DNA of 64,000 bases from an uncultured Aquimarina sp. (lineage in GTDB: Bacteria; Bacteroidota; Bacteroidia; Flavobacteriales; Flavobacteriaceae), in contig NZ_CANMQT010000002.1 in the NCBI RefSeq assembly GCF_947500065.1, forward strand, positions 744,001-808,000, given 5' to 3'. The translations under genes and the position numbers were made by a program. This document shows positions 16,172 to 23,097 of this stretch, in pieces; position 1 is the first letter of the stretch; every line of letters begins with the position of its first letter. The notes beneath the pieces were generated by a model, which made no database searches, had not been told where the DNA came from, and saw only the letters and a program-made list of their open reading frames with translations.

Positions 16172-18312
16172 AAAAGAGCGAAAAAATATTAGGAGAAGTG
16201 AATTCGCTTTTACTGCAGGTATCTAAAGTAATGAAGGTAGAGAGAAGCTCTCTTTTTTTGTTAAATAAAGATACTTCTACTTTAGAAAGCCTTGTAGCAC
16301 AAGGTGTGAAAAATATCATTATTTCTGTACCTGTCGGAAGAGGGATCGTAGGAACGACGTTCAAAAAAGAGCATCCAATTATTGAAAATAACACGCAAGA
16401 AAGTGCCTTATTTGATGGTTCTTATGATAGACAACTACATTTTACAACAAAATCAGTCATATGTGTTCCGGTTTTTAATGAAAACGGAGTTGCTATAGGT
16501 GCACTTCAATGTCTCAATAAAAATGAAGGTGTTTTCACAAAAAAAGATATTAAAGTCATAAACAGTTTTGCAGCAGCCGTTGCACTTATTATAAAAAATA
16601 GTGAGTTATATCTAGCCAGTGAACATATCAAAAACAATTTTTCAACCTTATTGGATGTTTTTAAGGCAGTTTCTTCAGAACTAAATTTAAATAAGCTTAT
16701 TCAGGTTGTTATGAATAAAGCAGCTGAGATTACGAATGCAGACAGAAGTTCTCTTTTCTTAGTAGATGAAGAAACAGGCGAATTATGGACAGTTTTTGCA
16801 AAAGGTCTAGAGGACAAGACCGTTAGAACAAAAAAAGGAATTGTAGCTCAAGTTGCAAAAAGTAAAAAAGCAAGTATCGTTAATGATCCTTATAATCATC
16901 CACATTTTGATATTTCTGTTGACAAGAAAACAAAATACATAACTAAATCTATAGTAAGCGTTCCTGTTTTTAATACCCAAAATAAGGTTTTGGGAGTTAT
17001 ACAGGCTATTAATAAACATAAAGATGCTTTTAACGAAAATGATTTAGAAATTTTAACAGGATTTGCTAGTCAAATACGTATTGCTATAGAAAATGCAAAG
17101 CTATTTGATCAAATTCAAGGGATAAAAAACCATCTAGATATTTTGGTTCAAAATCTAGATAATGGCATTGTTACAGTAGACAAATCCCTTAAAATAAACA
17201 CAGTCAATGACACCTTTATCCGAATGTTTGGTTTGAAAAAAGCACAAGACTTAACAGACATACATATTAACGCTTTAAAAACTGAATTAAGATCATTATT
17301 TACATATTGCGAAGAAACCATCTGCACAGGGAAAAAAAATTATCACGAAGAACTAGAAGTAAAAATCAACAGCGAGAAATCAGTGACTGTAAATTTAAGT
17401 GTCTTACCCATGCAAGATGCTAAAGAGAATATTATAGGCGCTATTGTTGTTTTTAATGATATTTCCCAAGAAAAACGAATACAATCTAACTTAAGCAGAT
17501 ATATTCCTAAGCACCTGGTTAAAGAGGTAATGAATCACGATAATTTATCTTTATTAAATGGGAATTTTTCTAAATGCAGTATTTTGTTTTCGGATATCAG
17601 AAATTTCACAACCTTAACCGAAGAATTTGGTGCCATACAGATTGTAGAATTACTGAACAAATATTTTGAAGCAATGATCACTTCAGTATACAAATACAAT
17701 GGAATCTTAGACAAATATATTGGAGATGCAATTATGACCGTTTTTGGAGTGCCATATGCTAATATTTCTGACGCAAAAAATGCTGTTAATTGTGCATTGG
17801 ATATGTTTTCTATGCTTGCCAAATTAAATAAAGAAAATACAAAATTACCCATCTTAAATATTGGTATTGGTATTAGCACTGGAAATGTGGTTTCTGGGAA
17901 TATTGGATCCAAAACACGTTTTGAATATACAGTTATTGGTGATTCTGTTAATCTGGCAGCCAGACTAGAAAGTGCCACAAAAATATATGGAATCAACCTC
18001 TTAATTTGTGAAAACACATTCAATGAAATAAAAGATGCTTTTCACTGTAGAGAAATTGATACCTTACTGGTAAAAGGGAAGCAAATACCAGTGAAGATTT
18101 TTTCTGTACTAGATCAAAAGAATAAACCCCTTACTCAAAAACAACAGGAGTTTAATGTAAAATATTCAAAAGGATTGGCTCACTTTAGAGACAATAAATA
18201 TCAAAAGGCTAAACAATTTTTTAAAGAAGCAGATGCTCTAATGCCTAATGATTCTCCTACTAAAGTTCTTCTAAAAAAGTGTAACGAATTTCTTTTAAAT
18301 ACTGTTGAATAG
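16165..18312 (+). CDS. Class III adenylate cyclase with GAF-GAF-PAS sensor region
   Basis: Soluble cAMP-forming enzyme of 715 residues. Domains in order: GAF (about 8-150), GAF (about 170-315), PAS-like (about 325-435), a short linker, a class III cyclase domain (about 468-650), and a TPR-like C-terminal end. Metal-binding Asp477 (FSDIRNF) and Asp521 (YIGDAIM), purine-selecting Lys517 and Thr589, and transition-state Asn596 and Arg600 are all present. A Lys/Thr pair indicates ATP as substrate. It ends the exporter operon that begins with a cNMP-binding protein, and its start overlaps the upstream gene. GAF domains often bind cyclic nucleotides, so feedback by cAMP is possible. Confidence 0.92.
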   Translation: MLKKSEKILGEVNSLLLQVSKVMKVERSSLFLLNKDTSTLESLVAQGVKNIIISVPVGRGIVGTTFKKEHPIIENNTQESALFDGSYDRQLHFTTKSVICVPVFNENGVAIGALQCLNKNEGVFTKKDIKVINSFAAAVALIIKNSELYLASEHIKNNFSTLLDVFKAVSSELNLNKLIQVVMNKAAEITNADRSSLFLVDEETGELWTVFAKGLEDKTVRTKKGIVAQVAKSKKASIVNDPYNHPHFDISVDKKTKYITKSIVSVPVFNTQNKVLGVIQAINKHKDAFNENDLEILTGFASQIRIAIENAKLFDQIQGIKNHLDILVQNLDNGIVTVDKSLKINTVNDTFIRMFGLKKAQDLTDIHINALKTELRSLFTYCEETICTGKKNYHEELEVKINSEKSVTVNLSVLPMQDAKENIIGAIVVFNDISQEKRIQSNLSRYIPKHLVKEVMNHDNLSLLNGNFSKCSILFSDIRNFTTLTEEFGAIQIVELLNKYFEAMITSVYKYNGILDKYIGDAIMTVFGVPYANISDAKNAVNCALDMFSMLAKLNKENTKLPILNIGIGISTGNVVSGNIGSKTRFEYTVIGDSVNLAARLESATKIYGINLLICENTFNEIKDAFHCREIDTLLVKGKQIPVKIFSVLDQKNKPLTQKQQEFNVKYSKGLAHFRDNKYQKAKQFFKEADALMPNDSPTKVLLKKCNEFLLNTVE

Positions 18313-18362
18313 TTAAAATAATTCCTAATTTCTAAACAGAAAAAAGTAGGTTTTATCAGTTA

Positions 18363-18400
18363 TTTTGGCGCTTTTATACTTCATCTAGCGGATATCTTTA
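18363..18400 (+). promoter_or_regulatory. Two-box promoter before the helical protein gene
   Basis: TTTTGGCG at 18363 and TATCTTTA at 18393 keep the 30-bp spacing shared by this locus; ATCAGT precedes the first box. The start codon lies 34 bp from the second box. Confidence 0.75.
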
Positions 18401-18426
18401 TATCCTAATCAGTAAACTATATTAGT

Positions 18427-19275
18427 ATGGAGGGTAATCGTGAAGAAATTATGAAGTTACTTGAAGAAATGGCTATTGCAAATTCAAGTAAACAGGACAT
18501 TTTAAAAATTAAAAATCTACTCCTAAAATATAACAAAGGATTCCGTTTAGCTAAGGAAAAAGAATTTAATAAAGCACAAAGTGTTTTCCTTAACGCAGAT
18601 ATTGTCCTGCATTATCAATTCAAGGAAGGTAGTTTTGAATATTATTTTATCCAATTGTTCGCAATATCATCAAAATCATATTTAGAATTTAAGATGAATA
18701 ACAAAGAGCAAGCAATTGTACTCACTAAAAAAGGTATAGAATACTCAATTCTCTTACAAGAGTATCAGTCATCTCATAATATAATGGGAGTATTTATATC
18801 ACAAATGTTAGAGAACTTAGCTAAAATCCATTTGTTAAGTAAAGAAACTAAAGATTGGTATGATATAACATTAGAGAATATTCATTTCCTCTTGAATTTT
18901 TCTAGACCTAGAAATTGTCAAGATTTTGATATCTCAAGGTTCAAAAAAACACCGCTGCAGTTAAGGTATTCAAAACTTATATCAGTTTTAAATGATGTAT
19001 TAATCAACATTACCAAGTTTAAAGTAACAAATGGTCAAAAGTTGATAGAATCAATAATCATTAACGATAAGTCAGACCCTATTATTACTCTAATTGATTC
19101 CTGGGTCGAATTAAACGTTTGTATAAACAAGCAACATACACAAACGGATGTATTTAATACAACGTATAACAATTTTTTAGAATCAGAACATAACAATTAT
19201 GATTTACAAAATCTAAAACTATTTTTAGAATACAGAATTAAGGAAGAAGGAATACAACTTTATGAAGTGGTTTAA
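18427..19275 (+). CDS. Helical TPR-like protein of unknown function
   Basis: A 282-residue soluble protein with no family I recognise. It is almost entirely helical; residues about 34-115 alternate in TPR style (YNKGFRLAKEKEFNKAQSVF, then KMNNKEQAIVLTKKGIEY). It has no signal peptide or membrane helix. It has its own copy of the shared two-box promoter and lies between the first cyclase and the first NHLP precursor, so it belongs to the same regulon. A scaffold or peptide-binding role would fit TPR-like structure, but nothing in the sequence proves one. Confidence 0.8.
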   Translation: MEGNREEIMKLLEEMAIANSSKQDILKIKNLLLKYNKGFRLAKEKEFNKAQSVFLNADIVLHYQFKEGSFEYYFIQLFAISSKSYLEFKMNNKEQAIVLTKKGIEYSILLQEYQSSHNIMGVFISQMLENLAKIHLLSKETKDWYDITLENIHFLLNFSRPRNCQDFDISRFKKTPLQLRYSKLISVLNDVLINITKFKVTNGQKLIESIIINDKSDPIITLIDSWVELNVCINKQHTQTDVFNTTYNNFLESEHNNYDLQNLKLFLEYRIKEEGIQLYEVV

Positions 19276-19377
19276 AAATGTTTGGCCCATTTCGATTATT
19301 AGTTTACTCTTAAAACCGCAATCAATTGTCCACAAACATTAAAACATCAGAGTTGTTAATAGGTTTTTTGTCAGTTC

Positions 19378-19415
19378 TTTTGACATTTTTATCATTCATA
19401 TCAAAAGTATCTTTA
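19378..19415 (+). promoter_or_regulatory. Two-box promoter of the first NHLP precursor
   Basis: TTTTGACA at 19378 and TATCTTTA at 19408 have the common 30-bp spacing. TTGTCAGT lies just upstream at 19368, making a TTGTCA / TTGACA direct repeat with 11-12 bp offset. Confidence 0.8.
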
Positions 19416-19442
19416 CACTAAGTCAATAATAAAACAAGCGTC

Positions 19443-19781
19443 ATGGAACTTACTAAAGAACAAAAATTATTTCAAACCATTATACACAAGTCTTGGGAGG
19501 ATGAGACTTTTAAGCAAGAGTTAATTACAAATCCAATACCTACAATAGAAAATCTGGGTAATGTATCTTTAAAAGTACCTGAAGGTAAAACTATTATTGT
19601 TTGTGATCAGACAGACGAATCTATTGTATATATAAACATTCCCGTTAGACAAACAATAGATGATATGGAACTCACTGAGGAACAATTAGAAATTATTGCA
19701 GGTGGAGGTGATCCTAGTGCAGTTCTACAAAACTCAGCAAACCCTAATCCTCTTCCTGGTGTTGGTATAGTTGGAGGTTAG
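19443..19781 (+). CDS. NHLP-leader peptide precursor 1
   Basis: A 112-residue precursor. Residues 1-88 form a leader of the nitrile-hydratase-alpha-like family (TIGR03793): KSWEDETFKQELITNP, then LKVPEGKTIIVCDQT, YINIP and ELTEEQLEIIAGG. Cleavage is expected after Gly87-Gly88. The 24-residue core starts GDPSAVLQNSANPN and ends GVGIVGG; it has only two Ser, no Thr and no Cys, so it cannot form a lanthionine ring. It may be an unmodified peptide, a helper, or a decayed precursor. The adenylate cyclase gene begins 16 bp after its stop, so both are probably transcribed together. Confidence 0.9.
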   Translation: MELTKEQKLFQTIIHKSWEDETFKQELITNPIPTIENLGNVSLKVPEGKTIIVCDQTDESIVYINIPVRQTIDDMELTEEQLEIIAGGGDPSAVLQNSANPNPLPGVGIVGG

Positions 19782-19797
19782 GATAAGATATCAAATA

Positions 19798-21780
19798 ATG
19801 CGCAAAGCAAACAGCACATATTACCCTAAAAAAGAGAAACAAAAATTAAGAATGTTTCTCTTTTTTGTTTCAATATCATTTTTTCTAATAGGCCAAGCTC
19901 AGTCTAAAGTCGATGGAAGAAAGAGTATTGCAGACAGTTTATTAACGATTAGTAAGCAAGAAGTAAAAAAAGGTGATTTTGATAAAGCGCTTACTTCCGT
20001 TGAAAATGGGTTGACGATTTTCAAAGAAATAGAAAATGATAAATCTATAGGCGATTGCTATAATCAAATTGCCACTATTCATTATTATCAAGGAGAATTT
20101 TATAAAGCACTAACAAACTTTGAGCATAGCAAGTCATATTTTAAAAAGGCCAATTTTGAAAACGGAATTGCTTCTTCTACAAACAATAAAGGCGCTATTC
20201 ACTATTATTTAGGAAATTATTCTAAAGCCTTAGATCATTATAAAATAGCCGTAAAACTTCACGAACAACTAAACAATGAAGCCCAAGTTGCTGGAACCAC
20301 TCAAAATATAGGTAATATCTATTTAATACTTAAGGATTATACAACTGCTAAAAAGTATTACAAAATTGCCGAAAAAATATATAGAAAAACAGCTAATGAA
20401 AAGGCACTTTCTTTAGTGTTAAGTAGTATCGGAGATATTGATCTAAAAGAAGAAAACTACGACGCTGCCTTACTTAACTTTGAAACTTCTTTAGAGTTAG
20501 CAACTAAAAACGAAGCAAAACAAACCCAGGCCGAAGTTCTTTTCAACATCGGAAAATTATATGAAGTAAAAAATGAACTTGAAAAATCATTAATACACTA
20601 CAATCAATCCCTAAAAATCTCCATAGAAACAAAAAGCAGTCTTCACGAAAGCTCCGCTCTTATAGCCTTAGGAAGTATTAAACATAAGCTTGGTAAAAAA
20701 ATCGAGGCTATAAAAAAGTGCGAAAGTGGTTTAGAAATAGCAAAAAAAGTAAATTCAGTTTCCATACAAGAAGAAGCCTGTAAATGTTTATATGATGCGT
20801 ATAAATCAGTAAACAATTCTTCCAAAGCATTGCTATACAATGAGCAAATGTATCAGTTAAGAGATAGTTTAAATTTAAAACAAACTTCAGATAAAATCTT
20901 AAACATGGAATTTGAAAAGAAAACCATTCTAGATAGTATCTCTAATGTTGAAAAAGAAAGAGTTTTAAAACGTAAACATAAGGAAGAAGTAAAAAAGAAA
21001 GAGAAGCAACGTAACATATTTGTTGTAGCTGTTTGTTTTGCAATCATCATTGCTTTTGCCATCCTGAGTAGGCTTAATTATGTAAGGAAATCGAAAGCCA
21101 GATTGCAGGTTGAGAAGGACCGATCAGAACATTTATTACATAATATCTTACCGGAAGAGGTAGCCGAAGAATTAAAAGAAAAAGGATATGTAGATGCTCA
21201 GGATTTTGAGACCGCTTCTGTACTCTTTACCGATTTTAAATCATTTACCGAAACGGCCTCTCGCCTAACACCTCAAGAATTAGTTGAAGAAATAAATGTC
21301 TGTTTCAAGGCTTTTGACGAAATCATGGAACAGTATCAGATCGAAAAAATCAAAACTATTGGTGATGCCTATATGGCGGCAGGTGGAATACCTAAGCCAG
21401 ATGTCAATGCTGTTAAAAATACAGTTCTGGCGGCAATCGAAATGCAAATATTCGTCGCAAAAAGAAAGCTAGAAAATGAAGCTAAAAACAAACCAGCTTT
21501 TGATATGCGGGTTGGTATTCACGTAGGGCCAATAGTAGCTGGAATAGTAGGAGTTAAAAAATTTCAATACGATGTTTGGGGAGACACTGTAAATATTGCA
21601 AGTCGTATGGAAAGCAATGGAGCTATAGGAAAAGTAAATATCAGCCATAAAACTTACCTCTTAATAAAAGATCAAAAAGACTTGGTTTTTGACTATCGTG
21701 GTGAAATTACTGCTAAAGGAAAGGGTAAACTAGCAATGTACTTTGTTACACTACATCATTTGATGTCGGATCAGACGTAA
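19798..21780 (+). CDS. Membrane-bound TPR adenylate cyclase (class III)
   Basis: cAMP-forming enzyme of 660 residues. A hydrophobic signal segment near the N-terminus (FLFFVSISFFLIGQAQ) is followed by about seven TPR units (to residue 355), a basic coiled coil, a transmembrane helix (about 404-423), a helical linker (LLHNILPEEVAEELKEKG) and the cyclase domain. Catalytic residues are complete: Asp479, Asp523, Lys519 and Asp592 for adenine, Asn599 and Arg603. The TPR part should face the periplasm and the catalytic domain the cytoplasm. The ATG at 19798 was chosen; an upstream TTG would overlap the precursor. Its place between precursor genes suggests it senses exported peptide or envelope state, which is inference. 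Confidence 0.92.
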   Translation: MRKANSTYYPKKEKQKLRMFLFFVSISFFLIGQAQSKVDGRKSIADSLLTISKQEVKKGDFDKALTSVENGLTIFKEIENDKSIGDCYNQIATIHYYQGEFYKALTNFEHSKSYFKKANFENGIASSTNNKGAIHYYLGNYSKALDHYKIAVKLHEQLNNEAQVAGTTQNIGNIYLILKDYTTAKKYYKIAEKIYRKTANEKALSLVLSSIGDIDLKEENYDAALLNFETSLELATKNEAKQTQAEVLFNIGKLYEVKNELEKSLIHYNQSLKISIETKSSLHESSALIALGSIKHKLGKKIEAIKKCESGLEIAKKVNSVSIQEEACKCLYDAYKSVNNSSKALLYNEQMYQLRDSLNLKQTSDKILNMEFEKKTILDSISNVEKERVLKRKHKEEVKKKEKQRNIFVVAVCFAIIIAFAILSRLNYVRKSKARLQVEKDRSEHLLHNILPEEVAEELKEKGYVDAQDFETASVLFTDFKSFTETASRLTPQELVEEINVCFKAFDEIMEQYQIEKIKTIGDAYMAAGGIPKPDVNAVKNTVLAAIEMQIFVAKRKLENEAKNKPAFDMRVGIHVGPIVAGIVGVKKFQYDVWGDTVNIASRMESNGAIGKVNISHKTYLLIKDQKDLVFDYRGEITAKGKGKLAMYFVTLHHLMSDQT

Positions 21781-21811
21781 CCTAAATTATAAGAAACAGT
21801 TTTGTCAGTTC

Positions 21812-21849
21812 TTTTGGCATTTTTACACCTAAATAGACAGATATCTTTA
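21812..21849 (+). promoter_or_regulatory. Two-box promoter of NHLP precursor 2
   Basis: TTTTGGCATTTTTA starts at 21812 and TATCTTTA at 21842. TTGTCAGT precedes at 21802. This is one of the best copies of the shared element. Confidence 0.85.
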
Positions 21850-21884
21850 CACCATCATTAACAAAGAACATAAAGTATTTGAAT

Positions 21885-22223
21885 ATGAAACTTACAGATA
21901 AACAAAAAAAGTCTCAAGAATTATTACAAAAAATAATAAACAAGGCTTGGGAAAATACTGAATTTAAAGAGGAGTTAATAGCGAATCCTATTGCAGCTAT
22001 AGAAAAAGCAACTGGAGAGCGAGTTCGTTTACCTGAAGGAAAAACATTGGTTGTAAAAGACCAAACAAATGAATCTACGATTTATATCAACATTCCTGCA
22101 GAACCTAAAATGGAAGATATGGAGTTGAATGAAGAGCAGTTAGAAACTATAGCAGGAGGAGGTAGTATCTGGCCGATATCCATACCTACGTTGCCAACCG
22201 ATCCTGATCAAGATGGGTATTAA
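21885..22223 (+). CDS. NHLP-leader peptide precursor 2
   Basis: A 112-residue precursor with a full NHLP leader (KAWENTEFKEELIANP, then LPEGKTLVVKDQT, YINIP, ELNEEQLETIAGG) ending at Gly91-Gly92. The 20-residue core begins GSIWPISIP and is rich in proline, with two Ser and two Thr but no Cys. If dehydrated it would keep Dha/Dhb residues without rings. The start is ATG 21885; a TTG six bases upstream is also possible. It has its own copy of the shared promoter. Confidence 0.9.
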   Translation: MKLTDKQKKSQELLQKIINKAWENTEFKEELIANPIAAIEKATGERVRLPEGKTLVVKDQTNESTIYINIPAEPKMEDMELNEEQLETIAGGGSIWPISIPTLPTDPDQDGY

Positions 22224-22244
22224 CACAATCATTTTTGTCAGATC

Positions 22245-22282
22245 TTTTGGCATTTTTAACAAGAATTAAAGAACTTATTTTA
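22245..22282 (+). promoter_or_regulatory. Two-box promoter of NHLP precursors 3 and 4
   Basis: TTTTGGCATTTTTA starts at 22245 and a weaker second box TTATTTTA at 22275 keeps the spacing; TTGTCAG precedes at 22235. The start codon is 48 bp away instead of about 30-35. Confidence 0.65.
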
Positions 22283-22322
22283 CATCGAGTTAGATCAGTA
22301 ATAACAATTAAAATTTTACATT

Positions 22323-22664
22323 ATGGAACAAACAAAAAATCAAAGATTACTTCAAGAAGTAGTTGTTAAAGCTTGGGAAGATACTGCATTTAAAAAAGAA
22401 TTTGTATCAAATCCTTTAGAAGCTGTAAAAAAACTAACAGGAGAAACTTTAGAGCTACCTAAAGGAAAAGAATTAGTAGTTATAGATAGTTCGGATGAAA
22501 ACAAAGTCTATGTAAACATTCCAACAAAAAGTGTTCCCTTAGAAGATGTCGAATTAAGTGATGAAGAACTAGAAAAAGTGGCTGGTGGTACTATGACGGA
22601 TGATACTATTATAGATTCTTGTTTCGGGCCTTGTGGAGATGATTTCCCTTGGTTGACCTATTAA
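22323..22664 (+). CDS. NHLP-leader peptide precursor 3
   Basis: A 113-residue precursor. The NHLP leader (KAWEDTAFKKEFVSNP, then LPKGKELVVIDSSDE, YVNIP, LSDEELEKVAGG) ends at Gly88-Gly89. The 24-residue core starts TMTDDTIIDSC and contains four Thr, one Ser and two Cys (Cys100 and Cys104), a composition suited to (methyl)lanthionine formation. It is acidic and has a C-terminal aromatic end (FPWLTY). Precursor 4 follows 50 bp downstream without a promoter of its own. Confidence 0.9.
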   Translation: MEQTKNQRLLQEVVVKAWEDTAFKKEFVSNPLEAVKKLTGETLELPKGKELVVIDSSDENKVYVNIPTKSVPLEDVELSDEELEKVAGGTMTDDTIIDSCFGPCGDDFPWLTY

Positions 22665-22714
22665 AAAAGTAACAAATCAAAATCAAATATACATTAACAT
22701 TAAATTTTAAAATT

Positions 22715-23032
22715 ATGAGCTTACAAGAAAGTCAAGAAAAAACAAATGAATTTACACAACAATTAATCAACTTATGTTGGGCAGATGAAAACTTCAAGCA
22801 AGAATTAATTTCTAACCCAAGAAAAACGATTGAAAAAATGGGAGCTAACGTTGCTGGTGATGTAAAAATCGCTGTTAACGATCAAACAGATGCATCTGTA
22901 TTTAACATTAACATACCTCCTACACCTGAGAGTGTTGAGCTATCAGAAAAGGAATTAGAAGCTGTTTCTGGAGGAAGTGATTACTTTAGTTCTTGGTTTT
23001 GTAATAATGATGTTACTATTATCAACAATTAA
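22715..23032 (+). CDS. NHLP-leader peptide precursor 4
   Basis: A 105-residue precursor with an NHLP leader (NLCWADENFKQELISNP, YNINIP-like FNINIP, ELSEKELEAVSGG) ending at Gly86-Gly87. The 18-residue core begins SDYFSSWFC; Ser93-Trp-Phe-Cys96 is the same S-W-F-C block seen in the short GG-leader precursor at 25388. One Ser-to-Cys ring of span 3 would be possible. A strong terminator-like hairpin follows, then the DUF4135 dehydratase gene. Confidence 0.9.
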   Translation: MSLQESQEKTNEFTQQLINLCWADENFKQELISNPRKTIEKMGANVAGDVKIAVNDQTDASVFNINIPPTPESVELSEKELEAVSGGSDYFSSWFCNNDVTIINN

Positions 23033-23042
23033 GAATTACAAC

Positions 23043-23074
23043 TTTAAAAGGCGCAGAAACTTCTGCGCCTTTTA
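23043..23074 (+). terminator. Terminator or attenuator between precursors and dehydratase gene
   Basis: TTTAAAAGGCGCAGAA and TTCTGCGCCTTTTAAA form a perfect 15-16-bp stem with a tiny loop, only 24 bp before the dehydratase ATG. No separate promoter is seen before the dehydratase, so partial readthrough could set a high precursor-to-enzyme ratio. Confidence 0.85.
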
Positions 23075-23097
23075 AATTAATTAAACATTACTTTTTG

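Noticed and set aside
21812..21835. Sigma-54 (-24/-12) promoter in TTGGCATTTTTA
   Set aside because: The GG is present, but no GC follows at the required distance in any of the nine copies, while a TATCTTTA box at fixed distance is conserved. A sigma-54 promoter is therefore unlikely.
22715..23032. Nif11-type instead of NHLP leader
   Set aside because: The leaders contain the nitrile-hydratase-like core (ELISNP, VNDQTD, NINIP) that defines NHLP rather than the Nif11 pattern.
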